Positions 25,801 to 34,751 of a stretch of DNA of 64,000 nt are shown one piece after another. The translations under genes and the position numbers were made by a program. Location of the stretch: NCBI GenBank assembly GCA_021186555.1, contig JAJKFL010000014.1:35646033-35710032 (forward strand). The letters are read 5' to 3'. Each line of letters begins with the position of its first letter. The first letter of the stretch is position 1. Below the pieces are notes generated by a model that searched no databases, was not told the origin of the DNA, and saw only the letters and a list, made by a program, of their open reading frames with translations. This DNA comes from Reticulitermes speratus (taxonomy: Eukaryota; Arthropoda; Insecta; Blattodea; Rhinotermitidae).

Positions 25801-28800
25801 CCAGCCCCTTGATTTAGGGGTAATAAAATGTTATAAGCAGCTTTATAGAAAACGCCTCGTGCAAACAGCTGTTTGCTTAATGGATGCAGGCAAAGATACG
25901 AAAAAGAAGATAAACGTGTTGGAAGCTTTGCACTACACTGTGGCAGCCTTGCAACAAGTAACCCAGCAGACAATCGAAAATTGTTTTCGGAAAGCTGGTT
26001 ACGTGCAGGGACAATCTTCAGGCGATAGTGACGTCGTATTGACCAACGATGATGACAATTTCCGCCAAGACTGGGAAAAGTTCAGTGGCATGAACAAAGA
26101 TAAATTCGAGGACTACGTCTCTGTGGACAGTCACGTGGCAACCTGTGGTGTAGAAACAGTGCAGGAGCTGTGCGTGAGCCTCGTGGCGTCCGGGAGTGTG
26201 GAGTGGGAAGAAGGAGAAGAAGAAGCTGGCGAACCCGAAGTTGTGCCAAGCTTTGCTGAGACGCATGAAGCGCTGATGAAAGTAAGATCTTTCTTTTATG
26301 CGCACAGCACGAGTGACAGTGATCGTGAAAGTGTTCTAGGCCTTGAAAAATCGTACTTTGAATTGAGGAGAGTAAAGTTTGCTCAAAACAAACGTCAATG
26401 AAAGATTTTCTCAGCAAGAAGTAATAATTATCATTAAATTGTTCTTATCTATAATTTTTAATGGTTTCCCGGTACTATCATCTCCCGTATGTATCGTTCA
26501 AATTTTCCGGTCCCCTGAAAAACTGTACAGAAGCATGAACTGCATCAGTTATGAACAGATTGTTTACAAACATAAAACAGTTGTGAGAGGCACAGCTGAC
26601 ATGAACAAAGTGTAAATGCATTAATTGTGTGTCTTATTTTCAGTTTCTGATGAAGGACCCAGCACAGCGACTTGGGACCAGCAGATCAGTTGACACAGTG
26701 AGACAGCATCCTTTCTTTACAGGGATAGATTGGCAGGCCCTACTGGAGAAAAGGGTGAAGCCACCACCAAAGCTAGAGGTTGCAGATGTAAGTAGTGTGT
26801 GTTCATGCACTTGCACCCACCCTATTTCCAACCCCCCCCCCCCCCCCCAACACACACATACACACCCGTGTCGGTGTCAGATTACTAGATTTGTGGTGCA
26901 CCACGGCAGCACCATACTCTATTCATGCAGGCTACATGCATTCCACTGGTAGATTGTCGCCTGAAACACTGGTACAATAAAATCAGATGTAATATTGGTC
27001 CTTTAGGAAAGTCTTTGGAAATGGTATTAAATAAAATTCTTCATTATACAAGAAAGCTGTTCTGTTACAGCTTTGTTATGCCCATAAAGGGTACTGATGT
27101 CATAGCTTCCAGGTTTAAGAATGTAGGATCTGTTGCACAGTAATATTTGTAGCCAGTGTGATTGGACTGGATTCCCAGGCTGCCACATGTGACTTACCCA
27201 GAAGTAACCATATGTGATCACACAAGATAAAATTACTATGTGTGGCCTGTGATCTGTAATTTGTGTTTCCAGCATTAAAATATTGGACCACATTTCCTCA
27301 TGTCTTTGAGATAAATTGTAATTTTTTATTAAGATGGATAAATTTAATCACTACCAGTTAAATGCCAATCAAACTGGGGTGATGTCAGAAATGTCCCAGC
27401 ATTCATACCCACTCTAAGCTATGCCAAAATTGTTACATTTACTATGCACTACTTTTCCATTTATTTACTACTAAGGTTCTAGTTGTAAAACAGACATCTG
27501 AGTTGACATTTTAATTTTTGTTTGTGTAACATTTGTGCCTTTTATGAAGTGTTCATGCCTTGTATAATATCGTCTTTGCTTCTGTAAGGGAACTAATAGT
27601 CTGAGCCCAAGTTTAATCCACTGTTGAGGCCACACATCGCAGATTTGAGAGAAGAGAAATTCATACACTGTGGTGGTAGGAATAGCTGAAGCAAAGAGAT
27701 AATTTTTTGGGGACAGTGTCGTAGATATGAGGATATTGAAATGGATCTTTAAAAATATGAAGGACATGGACCTCATGGAAAGGGTGCATTTAAATTATCT
27801 TGAACAGTGCAAAGCTGTTGACTGTCAAAACAGTGACATTTCCTCAGTAGCATGAAGTTACCCTCGACAGCATGTTTCGTAGTATCAGGTCAAGCATCGA
27901 GCTCAAACTGACACATTATTTTACAATGTTTTGTGTTATTTTCTCTACGTTCGTGCCATCTGTGACTGCTTTTTGAACTTTGAAGATGAGAAATTTTCCA
28001 TAAAAGTAATTTGGACCAGACTATTGAAATTCACACAGATAATGTAGACTGCAAAGTGTTAATAAGAATAATTCAAGCACTTGTAGGTGCAGTGAGACAT
28101 TTTGATGTTCCTGAACAGATGCCCCAACAGTAAAACCTGAACTGAGTGACATTAATACACTTAGCTTCCTGTCACCATCATCTCTCCTTCATTTACATTC
28201 AGATCCTAAAACCACTGATAACTGGCCACCTTTGTAATTCTGCTTTCCTGTGTATGTGTGTGTTTGTACGTACATACCTTCCTCCTCTGGCAATGGGACT
28301 AATGCTCTTATGCAGATGGTGTTCAGTGTACTGTATAAAGGTGTGTAGGATGTATGGGACAGTATAGAAATGCATTTTGACCTGAAGAAGGAGACCACTT
28401 GAAAGACCTTATCATAGATGGGAGGACACTGAAATGGTTCTTAAAGTAGTAGGATGGAAGGACATGGGCTAAATTTATGTAAGTCAGGATAGGGTTACTA
28501 TCTGGATGTTTTCATTATGCTAATGAAATTGCAGAATATCTTGCTGAGCTGAATAACACAATGCATAACAGAAGGACTCCTTCCCATGTAATAAGTTAGT
28601 TGCTTAGTTTCTTACCCAGTTAAATGACTGTCATTTAGAAATTTCTTATTTCTGTATATGTGTGTGTGTGTGTGAGACACTTCCAGTTTTGAGGTAACAA
28701 TTTATTCAAGCAGCATTACACTACAGTTACAAACTTGCAAATAACAGCATTGACATTTCAGTGTCAGTACATATGAACTACTTCACTATCTTATTTGTCA

Positions 28801-31714
28801 CCAAGTTTAGCTTTTGAAATAGTTTTATATGTTTCTAACATCACTTCTGGACAGATGCACATACTTCATACAAAATCAAAGAACTTACGCTGGTAGAATG
28901 TTTATATATTTATGAATCTTAATGACCAATCACAAACACAACATGTGGTGCCCCTGTGGTACATTTAATTACAAGATATTTCTATTCGTGGGATTGTTAA
29001 CTGCTGGCCTGTCAATGACAAAGAAATAGCAGGAAGGGTACCTTGAATAGAATCTTGATTCATCTCATTCCAGTCAACAGCCCAGTCAATAATTACTACT
29101 AGATGTAAATTAAAATATCTAAACTTCTTTCATTTTGTTTGCAGCTGAAGCGGGACTTGACAAAAAAGATCAAGGAATTGAGGAATGACATGGTGGCCCT
29201 GAAGGTGTGTGTTGCCTACATACATCCTAACCTGCAGGATCATGTGAATGAAAATTGTCAGCCTGTCCACTACTTCTTGGATAAATTTAAAAATGTATTA
29301 ATACAAATAATTTAAGTGATTGCAGCTGAACATGTGCCTTTTTTCCCCATTAGATCAAGAATACCAATTGAAGAGGAACTATGAGACAATGAGGGAATTT
29401 GGAGAGGACCTGCAAAACAAACTTCATGAAGTTAAGGTGAGTATTGCGTACATAAATCCTAATCTGCGTTGTTATCAGGTGCTGCTATTTGTGGCGTATC
29501 ACAGGGCAATCTGAATGAAAATTGTCAGCTGGCCGAGTACTTCTGAGAGCAATTTTAAAGCTGTATTAATACATATAACTAAAATGCTTGCAGCTGAATA
29601 CATTACCTTTAACAAGTGTCTGTATCCTTGTCTGGGTAACGTATACAGCTCATGTTTAAGCTACTGTCGGGGACATGGAGCACGCATATCAGAGAATGGA
29701 AATGTCATTTTGGAGAAGTGAACGGCATCTCACTCTGCTGTGAATTGATCCACAGTTCATCTCATTTGAGTCCATGGCCAAGTCAATAATTATTACTAGA
29801 TGTGAATTAAAATATCTAAACTTCTCCTTTCACTTCGTTTGCAGCTGGGAATTGTTGTGGCCAGTTTGATTCTGAAGCTGTGTATTTCACGTTTATGTTG
29901 CGTGATTTTTCCACACAGCAACATTTGGATCATCTTTTATCCTTTCTTTCATTAGGAGGAATATGATACGCTTTGCAAAGGGAAGAGAGTCCATGTCAAA
30001 GAAAGGAAGACCCTGAAGAATGACATCCGGGCACTGAAGGTGAGTGTTGCCTACATACATCCTAATCTGCGGTGTTATCAGGTGCTGTTATTTGTTGCCT
30101 ATCACAGGATCATGTGAATGAAAATTGTCAGCCTGTCCAATACTTCTTGGATAAATTTTAAGGCTGTGTTAATATGCATAATTTAAGTGATTTCAGCTAA
30201 ACATGTGCCTTTATTCCCAACTTGATGGTTTATTCATACAACTCGTTAACTGTGGGTGAAGATACTGATGTGGGATGATTACATAGTATGATATGAGAAT
30301 ATGAACTGAATGTTTGTAGCTCAGGATCGAGAAGACTGGCAGGCATATGTGAATATGGGAGTTGAGTTTTGGGTTCAGTACATATTGTGCTTTGATACTA
30401 GTGCTGTATATCTGACATAGACGATGAATGATTTGTGCACACATTAATATCTTACATTTTGTCATTTTTTCTCATTAGATCAGCAGTACCAAATTGAAGA
30501 GGAACTATGAGACAATGAGGTAATTTGGAGAGGACCTGCAAAATGAACTTCAAGAAGTTAAGGTGAGTATTGCGTACATAAATCATAATCTGCGGTGTTA
30601 TTAGGTGCTCCTATTTATGGCCTATCAAAGGGTAATCTGAATGAAAATTGTCAGCTGGCCCAGTACTGCTGAGATAAATTTTAAAGATGTGTTAATACAT
30701 ACAAGTAAAGTTCTTGCAGCTGAATACATTACCTTTAACAAGTGTATGTATTCTTGTCTCGCTAACGTATACAACTCATGTTTAACCCACTGTCAAGGGA
30801 CATGGAGCACGCATGTGGGAAAATGGAAATGTCATTTTGGAGAAGTGAACAGCATCTGCCTGCTGGGAATGGATCCTCAGTTCATCTTTATCTCTTTCAT
30901 GCACAGAATTATATAACATTACTCATGCTTTGATAATATACTCTGCAAAATCATTTTAACATTCAAAAGCCTGTGGAAATTGTCCATTTGTCAGTGGAGA
31001 TTCCAAACGTGTATAGTATACTGTGATGCCCAACATAGGTGGAGTAAAAACTTGAAACAGGTTGGGTGGTAGGGTAGCAGTGGCAGCAAATAACAGTGCC
31101 ACATGTTCATAACATGTGTAACTCCCTCCATGCTTCTGTAACAAAAATAAAACTTGTACTCATCTCATGTGCAATCCAGTGTTCAGGGGCATGTAGCAAG
31201 CATATGAGAGAAGAGTTTGGTAGGAAAACAGTGGAGAACCTTATTGTAGGTGGGAAGATGTTGATATCAGTGTTTAGCAAGTACAGTGTGAGAATGTGGA
31301 CTGAGTTTGTGTGGCTGAGGATAGGGAAGACTCGCAGGCTTCTGTGGATGTTGGTTTGCTCTCACATACAGCTTTTCTGGCATTGTGGACCCTTCCTTTT
31401 TTCATTCTTTACTGTTACATTTCCAAACCCATGCCTTTTATTTTCTATTTAGAGCACTGTCATGGCACTGCATTCTTTTAAGGAAAATACAGGTCAGAAA
31501 ATTGTTCCTACTAAATGACTTGTATGTAATGTTGCAATATATTGTACTCTGTTGTTAGGTTCTGCGGATATTGTCTATTCTTCGCAGCTGTAGTGCCCAC
31601 TGGAAGCTGAGAGCGATTGCAGGACTGTGCTTCGCTGGACTAGTGTCATTAATAGTCTGGCTTGGCTTCAAGCTCGTTTACTCCCAACAGGCAGCTGTCT
31701 CTCATAATCAGTAG
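10872..31714 (+). CDS. DCAKD: Dephospho-CoA kinase domain-containing protein, last four exons
   Basis: Exons 10872-11075, 12507-12594, 14132-14291 and 31559-31714 splice in frame and end at TAG 31712-31714. Exon a has VVEPGRKAW, LNREALGEIIF and ITHPEI, typical of CoaE-family kinases. Exon b has IVMDLPLLFESG, the Walker-B-like DxPLLFE block. Exon c starts by completing a Cys codon and has EEDQELQRLMERN and AKKRISAQM, the LID region. The last exon (51 residues) has a hydrophobic helix IAGLCFAGLVSLIVWLGF, as in DCAKD proteins, which carry a C-terminal membrane anchor. The family phosphorylates the ribose 3'-OH of dephospho-CoA, the last step of CoA synthesis. The first exon with the Walker-A loop is not in the window. 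Intron c-d is about 17.3 kb and contains the first segmental-duplication copy and kinase-like exons. Exon d is assigned by phase and by similarity of its tail. Confidence 0.85.
11233..11482. repeat. Head-to-head Penelope-like pseudo-LTR remnant
   Basis: Imperfect inverted repeat centred near 11375. The left arm reads CTGGGATATTACGCAGCATC onward and the right arm repeats it in reverse with a few changes. The inner part has CCTTGAGGATGGGACTGGTA and CCGAAACATCGG, a Penelope-type end signature. A 14-bp direct repeat CATTGTCAAGAATC flanks it on both sides and may be a target-site duplication. Lies in the first DCAKD intron seen here. Confidence 0.65.
11483..12506. other. DCAKD intron without recognised content
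   Basis: Short open frames occur but none shows recognisable similarity, splice-site support or codon structure. No transposon termini were found. Confidence 0.5.
12603..12850 (+). mobile_element. 3' end of an RTE-like LINE (dead fragment)
   Basis: Translates to a decayed version of the C-terminal tail of insect LINE polyproteins: RPLGEALGIDGRRIL, then SSGYRQVAGWFEHGNKPSGS and KFREFLDYL, followed by CTCAAGAAAGACTCTGCTCC, a common tail phrase. It lies immediately after the splice donor of a DCAKD exon, inside the intron. Confidence 0.65.
13058..14027. mobile_element. MITE-like element, probable Tigger/pogo derivative
   Basis: A 970-bp segment lies between TA dinucleotides (13056-13057 and 14028-14029). 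Imperfect inverted ends are CACCGCTCCCTGGTTATAA on the left and, in reverse, CAGTGCTCCCCAGATATAA on the right, followed by further weak pairing around CCGCG. No transposase similarity inside. It ends about 105 bp upstream of the third DCAKD exon listed. Confidence 0.65.
14292..15287. other. Start of the long DCAKD intron, no recognised feature
   Basis: Unique-looking intronic sequence with a short CT-rich patch near 15130-15160. No exon or repeat is recognised before the segmental duplication begins. Confidence 0.5.
15990..16590. repeat. ACTTACTA-type satellite array, copy 1
   Basis: About 600 bp of degenerate tandem repeats built from ACTTACTAACTTATTTACTA words, with a short non-repeat island holding two AAAGAGGACCG phrases near 16495-16540. 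Higher-order blocks are visible, for example CTACCTAACTTAGTTAATAA recurring. The array overlaps the stop codon of the compact gene on the minus strand. Confidence 0.9.
16561..19791 (-). CDS. Compact membrane protein with MG-x-FWKRR start exon, acidic repeats and C-terminal TM (copy 1)
   Basis: Five exons on the minus strand: 19791-19750, 18466-18180, 17384-17327, 16945-16891 and 16634-16561, all with AG/GT borders and consistent phases, giving about 171 residues. Exon 1 encodes MGLFKKLRFWKRRE: Met-Gly suggests possible N-myristoylation followed by a basic patch. Exon 2 (95 codons) holds about four 15-residue repeats of the type CDASTQVESQDFNLS. Exons 3 and 4 form a likely transmembrane helix, from WQTVFLVMGG through VAASVLMYF. 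Exon 5 encodes a short acidic tail (VVVDIDYCQDSDGEWDV), and its last codons and TAA lie in the ACTTACTA satellite. I cannot name the family. Consistent splicing and open frames in both duplicates support a real gene. A role as a peripheral or anchored membrane adaptor is only inference. Confidence 0.6.
17529..17880 (-). mobile_element. LINE reverse-transcriptase fragment (RTE-like), copy 1
   Basis: Minus-strand translation includes IHINGKQIHSIRFADDIAIL, the FADD motif of reverse transcriptase palm, then LRINKAKTKVMKI. A single-base difference from copy 2 (GTTTGGGACC versus GTTTTGGGACC near 17791) breaks the upstream frame here. Inserted in intron 2 of the compact gene. Confidence 0.8.
17881..17972. 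repeat. Perfect 38-bp foldback, copy 1
   Basis: Arms 17881-17918 and 17935-17972 are perfect reverse complements over 38 bases with a 16-base loop. The phrase ACAGTCCTGCTAATGAACAT is also directly repeated (17861 and 17920 region). It abuts the 5' side of the truncated LINE piece, which suggests twin-priming or template switching at insertion. Confidence 0.9.
18996..19640 (-). mobile_element. Internally deleted CR1-like LINE, copy 1
   Basis: Minus-strand sequence begins with CAAGATGGCGTCGG near 19625, like the ORF1 start of the LINE at 52 kb. It encodes an ORF1-type stretch (EWKEIRRNKPKTN, IQLTKNRFEPLSDNQ) and ends in (TTACAA)-type short repeats near 18996-19016, the usual 3' tail of CR1/L2-type LINEs. 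EN and RT are missing. Located in intron 1 of the compact gene. Confidence 0.65.
19951..21890. other. Upstream region of the compact gene, copy 1, repeats only
   Basis: Contains a GCGCGC-rich patch (19930-19975) just upstream of the start exon, possibly promoter-associated. A short direct repeat around CAATACCATGTTGCAG with ACCAAATGCGGGAGATT occurs at about 20165 and 20780. A CCGTCCGTGTGT...ACTGGACGGATTTTCTTGAA stretch (20990-21040) resembles a dispersed insect repeat. No coding exon recognised. Confidence 0.5.
21893..22260 (+). mobile_element. Scrambled RTE-like LINE 3' fragments, copy 1
   Basis: Plus-strand translation gives DLYASPNTIKV, SRRIRWERHVAHLAEKRNA, a decayed LINE C-terminus. About 150 bp later comes VLYGCETWSVTLRKGYRLRV, which in intact elements lies upstream. 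The order is therefore rearranged. Copy 2 is at 40852-41220. Confidence 0.65.
22583..23005. repeat. Large foldback with Penelope-like signature, copy 1
   Basis: Outer arms pair ATCCGACAAATGTGCACTC with its near-reverse complement at about 22965-22997. Inner arms (about 22755-22910) pair ATAAAATGTCGCTAACTGTG and GTTTGTGGTCACTGTA with their complements. The left side has CATGTTTCAAACTATG then TTCATCTTCAGGGAC, a Penelope-type pseudo-LTR signature. Copy 2 is at 41542-41965. Confidence 0.75.
23151..23700 (-). mobile_element. RTE-like LINE RT C-terminal fragment, copy 1
   Basis: Minus strand encodes ASKEIGLEVNAEETKYMVM, then in another frame KMYRTIILPVVLYGCETWS, REEHRLRVHENRVLRRLFG and PKRDEVTGEW. 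This block is highly typical of insect RTE/Jockey-type LINE polyproteins after the RT domain. A frameshift near 23460 separates the two parts. Copy 2 is at 42110-42660. Confidence 0.85.
23836..24056. repeat. Palindromic element in exon-array unit, copy 1
   Basis: Imperfect palindrome of about 220 bp. Central arms are TTTTCAGTGTCAAGCA and TGCTTGACACTGAACATGAA; the outer arms pair the AAGTCTTCTGGGGTGTT side with the AACATCGCAGAACACTT side. The same element recurs at 42795-43013, about 46075-46285 and about 52660-52860, once per exon unit. Confidence 0.75.
24351..26523 (+). mobile_element. Tigger transposon, copy 1, right end cut off
   Basis: Begins after TA at CAGTGAAACCTCTATCCATC (24351). Identical to the complete element at 43308-45500 but stops 20 bp before the right terminus, at the border of the segmental duplication. 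The missing inverted terminus shows that copy 1 cannot be the source copy. Confidence 0.9.
24895..26401 (+). pseudogene. Tigger transposase, frameshifted (copy 1)
   Basis: Starts at ATG 24895. The N-terminus has a CENP-B/psq-type helix-turn-helix (LHERLKIVEEVEKN, RVDIAKRLELAPSTLNSIF) followed by a CENP-B HTH domain ending WIARFKDRHGL. The DDE domain has the first Asp in YNADETGLFY. A one-base frame shift lies near 25485, after GESCHGGKNC. In the second frame the usual VDNCPAH block reads LLFVNNCAAHP, so the second catalytic Asp is Asn. The third Asp is intact in SVLQPLDLGVIKCYK. The protein ends at 26401. Both lesions are shared with copy 2, so they predate the duplication. A dead relic. Confidence 0.9.
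26644..30562 (+). pseudogene. Second PKC-like kinase-tail exon with tandem coiled-coil exons (partial, decaying)
   Basis: Exon 26644-26787 (48 codons, phase 0) encodes FLMKDPAQRLG, QHPFF, GIDW and VKPPPK. It matches exon 2885-3028 of the minus-strand gene in length, phase and motif, but has a different sequence. Downstream are helical exons with good splice sites: 29145-29204 (LKRDLTKKIKELRNDMVALK), 29354-29436, 29956-30039 (28 codons) and 30479-30562. Exons 29354 and 30479 are duplicates. The former lacks one base, which breaks phase 0. The latter has TAA after NYETMR. No C-tail exon with the hydrophobic motif was found between 26788 and 29144, and no upstream kinase exon exists because the segmental duplication ends 120 bp before. 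It lies in DCAKD intron 3. Likely a fragmentary or dying copy. Confidence 0.6.
26788..29144. other. Interval between kinase-like exon and coiled-coil exons
   Basis: Begins with a 17-base C run (26832-26848) and CA-rich sequence. A decayed RTE-type LINE tail is visible at about 28385-28560 (ATAGATGGGAGGACACTGAA then TCTGGATGTTTTCATT). No exon is supported elsewhere. Confidence 0.5.
29205..30900. repeat. Tandem intron-exon units around coiled-coil exons
   Basis: The donor-side intron phrase GTGAGTATTGCGTACATAAA with CCTAATCTGCG and GTTATCAGGTGCTGCTATTT recurs after exons at 29437, 30040 and 30563, and partly after 29205. Another shared block, ATGAAAATTGTCAGC followed by a TACTTCT-type phrase, recurs at 29515, 30116 and 30640. 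The exon set therefore grew by unit duplication. Confidence 0.75.
30563..31558. other. End of DCAKD intron 3
   Basis: Holds the last repeat-unit remnant to about 30900 and a weak LINE-tail-like stretch at about 31200-31340. No further exon supported before the acceptor at 31558. Confidence 0.45.
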
Positions 31715-31900
31715 TACGATATTGTTACCTAGTTGCATATTTATGCTTTGTGCTCGGGGCAGCAACGTGTAATCACATATAGTCAGACCTGATATACGGC
31801 CTGCATTCCTAATATGCACTTGACTGCAAAAATAATTATAGTAAAACCCAACATAATACAGGTATTGGGGGACTCAGTTGAAGTACTAACACTAATGTAC

Positions 31901-32595
31901 ATGGTCATCGAAAAAGAATGCCGGGATTATAAAAACGTGTCACTCAAAAACTGTTGAACGTATCGAAATGATTCAAGTGTTAAGATACTAAGGAATGTCT
32001 TTGGTTTTTGTCTTACCTTAGTATGTTTCGATCTTGTGCCAAGTCCGCTGAATTATGTCTGGAGTTACCGTTGCGATGGCTGTTGCGATCCTATCCCGTA
32101 GGTGCTGGAGATCCCCAATCTTTTCACCATACTCACAGTTCTTGACATATCCCCACAAAAAAAAAAGGTCCATCGGGATAAGATCAAGCTTCTGGGAGGC
32201 CAGGGAATTGGTCCGCCCCTCTCAATCTAGGCGTTGGAGAACTTCTCATTCAAGGCTCCGCGCACAGGCAGGCTGAAATGGGGTGGTGCTCCGTCCTGCA
32301 TGAAAATTACCCGGTTCCCAGTTTCTCTCTCCAAGTCTTCAATTTGTGGGAAAACATAAAGTTGAAGCAAGTCCAGGTAAATGTCTCCAGTAATGGTGCT
32401 CTCCATAAAAAAGAAAGGACCTACAACACGATCACAGAGCGCATCTCAAGCTCGCCTGCCACCCCCACCCATTAACTGAGCATGTCCAAAACTTACGTTC
32501 ATTTGCCACATTTTAACACTTGAATCATTTTGACATGTTTAACAGTTTCTGAGTGATGGGTTTTTATAATCCCGGCATTCTTTTTCGATTACCCT
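31901..32595 (-). mobile_element. Deleted DNA transposon with long TIRs and dead transposase C-terminus
   Basis: Inverted termini of at least 70 bp share ATCGAAAAAGAATGCCGGGA at both ends, flanked by GTAC on each side (31897-31900, 32596-32599). The minus strand encodes an insect transposase C-terminus: STITGDIYLDLLQLYVFPQ, then VIFMQDGAPPHFSLPVR, and farther on a decayed WPPRS stretch. This block is typical of Tc1/mariner-superfamily (IS630-like) transposases. There is a TAG after EKFSNA, and a frame break after WPPRS. At 695 bp it is an internally deleted copy just beyond the DCAKD stop, possibly in its 3' UTR. Confidence 0.75.
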
Positions 32596-34050
32596 GTACA
32601 CTGTTTTATGTGACACACATTTGTAAAAATTACAAAGTGGAATTTGCAAATGATACCTGGTACATTATGGAGCTCTAAACAAATGTGTAGCACATTACTC
32701 CCATGTTTTAGTGCCTAGAGAGTATGGTGCCCACGGCAATTGACACTGTAATGTTTGAGATTAAAATTACTGGTAAATTATAGACAATTATAGACACGGT
32801 GAAAATAAAATAAAGTTTACTCGTAAATTATTCCATAATGTGCTGGGTATTTGTTTTAATCAAAGTAGTGTGATGAGACTGAGTCCCATGATACTGTAAC
32901 ATCACATGGGTTGGTTGTACGCCTTGGACAGTGGATGAGTATGAACAATGGATGTAATGATAAAATATTCTGCTGTCATCATTGACCTTCTAGACCATTT
33001 ATGTGATAAAACTGCATATTGTTTCAGTAAAATTTGTCAGGCAAGCTGTATTTCGAACACATAAACATCTACAAATGTTGCAAACACAAAAGGATGACTG
33101 TATTATTATTGGAAATACATTGTTTGTATAGTGTATGTATTGTATTCAGCACATATTTTGTTTGTAGGCACAATTCTTTCTCATTTCTGACACGAATAGT
33201 CCTATAGGTCTTAACTCTTCTGGGATGTTGCGTGGTGCTGTTAGTAGTTTGTTACCACCTACAAACCAATGCGACACAACATCCCAGAACAGTGAAAACC
33301 ACAATGGCACTGTGGCAGAACCCCAAGTCTTACGGGACTATTGCTTCAGAGCTGAATCCCAGACTGCAGAGGACACAAAAAATTATACAAATGTTAAAAA
33401 ATATTTCAGTTGACCTTTTTCAATGTGAGATTTGAAGTTCTCACAGTGGATAATGATTCCAGTTGTCTGTGATGTGACTGGCATCATACCTATATACCAT
33501 TGTACATCGTACTATATTCCAGAACACTGGAATACTGACCATCTTCCATGTTTTTATTCCCATTTTCAGAAGTTCATTTTACAGTAGTTTTCACATTATA
33601 TGTTTGGACTTAGTGTCCCAAAATGACATGTTTCAGTTTAAACCAAGGTGTTTTTAGAGGGGTTGTATTGTATCATCTCTCACAGCTCTTCATAAATAAC
33701 TCATCTGCAAGCACAAATGTTCCCCAAATGTTAAAATAATTGACAGCCTATGTTCTAACTTAGTACAGGTTTGTAATAACAAAATGGTTCACCGATCACA
33801 GAGTGAAGATATTTAAACTAGTGAACCTACTGTTGAAGATAAATGACATATCCACATGGCAACAAACAATTAAAGTGACAATCACTTTTGTAGGGAGTTC
33901 ATGAAACACTTAACACAAGAGATGTGATTCTGCACCATGGAACACTACTCATGACTCAAAGTTCGTTACTTTGCTCACAATACAACTATGACACTCCTAT
34001 TCAAGATATAATGTACATCACTTAATGCCGCCTTCCTCTGCTACTGAAGT
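32596..34050. other. DCAKD 3' flank
   Basis: AAAATAAAATAAAG at about 32805-32820 could act as a poly(A) signal, but this is unproven. A foldback lies at about 33190-33320, with TTCTGGGATGTTG and CAACATCCCAGAA as arms, resembling the palindromic element of the exon array. No coding exon recognised. Confidence 0.5.
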
Positions 34051-34751
34051 ATATTAAATAAGTAATAGTAATTAGTAAATGATCTGTGAACTTTTACTTT
34101 AACTATATTAATATTACCTTATAGGATATTTACGTACTGGCGCCTAACAGAAGTCGCAAGTGAGTGGTTGTTTGTGTGGGTGTGTGGTGACAATTCAGAT
34201 ATCAGATAGTTCGAGCTTTTATCGTGTCCTGCTTTGGCCAGTGAATGATGCCAGTTAATATGGCTGCTGTATGCAGTGACACCTTTTGTGTCAGATACAG
34301 TACAAACCTATACCAGTTTATGATCAGTTGTACTGAAATTATTAGTTGATTTGGTGACCTAATAGTATAAAGTTTTAATACAAGTTTCTACGTAAATATG
34401 GCGGGTAATAACGTGTTTTAACAAACAGATATCCAGAAAATTGTGGAACATGACACGGAATTTAAAAGTCATTTCAAAATCCAGTAATATAAATTTTACA
34501 GCAGCCTCACATAGAAGCAGACATCATTCACTGTTACACCCCCTCGCCACGATGAGGCACAGGACCTGGAGGGGGGATATGTAACCCTGCGTCATGCACA
34601 GGATTTCATATCCACATCCGAGACACTAGTCCAGATAGGGATGTGATGCTATCTGGAATTCGTGTTTTTGAGCGAAAGTAATATCATAGTGCCGTCACAC
34701 AGAATTACTTACAAGAACTCTTAAGTAATTACTACAAAATATGTCGTGATG

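Larger units (their letters stand above)
15288..26523. repeat. Segmental duplication, copy 1 (probably derived)
   Basis: Direct copy of 34051-45480, offset about 18.96 kb. By eye the part right of the satellite differs at only a handful of sites per several kb. The 0.7 kb left of the satellite differs at about ten sites. Homology starts at ATATTAAATAAGTA and ends at CCCCTGAAAAAC, inside the right terminal region of a Tigger transposon. Copy 1 therefore lacks the last ~20 bp of that transposon. The block lies within DCAKD intron 3 (between exons c and d) and carries a compact transmembrane gene, LINE pieces, two foldbacks and the Tigger. Haplotype-level false duplication in the assembly is the main alternative. 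Confidence 0.9.

Noticed and set aside
31559..31714. TM exon as the tail of the plus-strand kinase/coiled-coil gene
   Set aside because: It fits DCAKD better: phase matches exon 14132-14291 exactly, and the residues resemble the known DCAKD C-terminal membrane helix. The neighbouring coiled-coil exons are partly broken.
33225..33413. Short plus-strand open frame with PPTNQCDTTSQ
   Set aside because: It lies in a foldback repeat and shows no recognisable domain or splice support.
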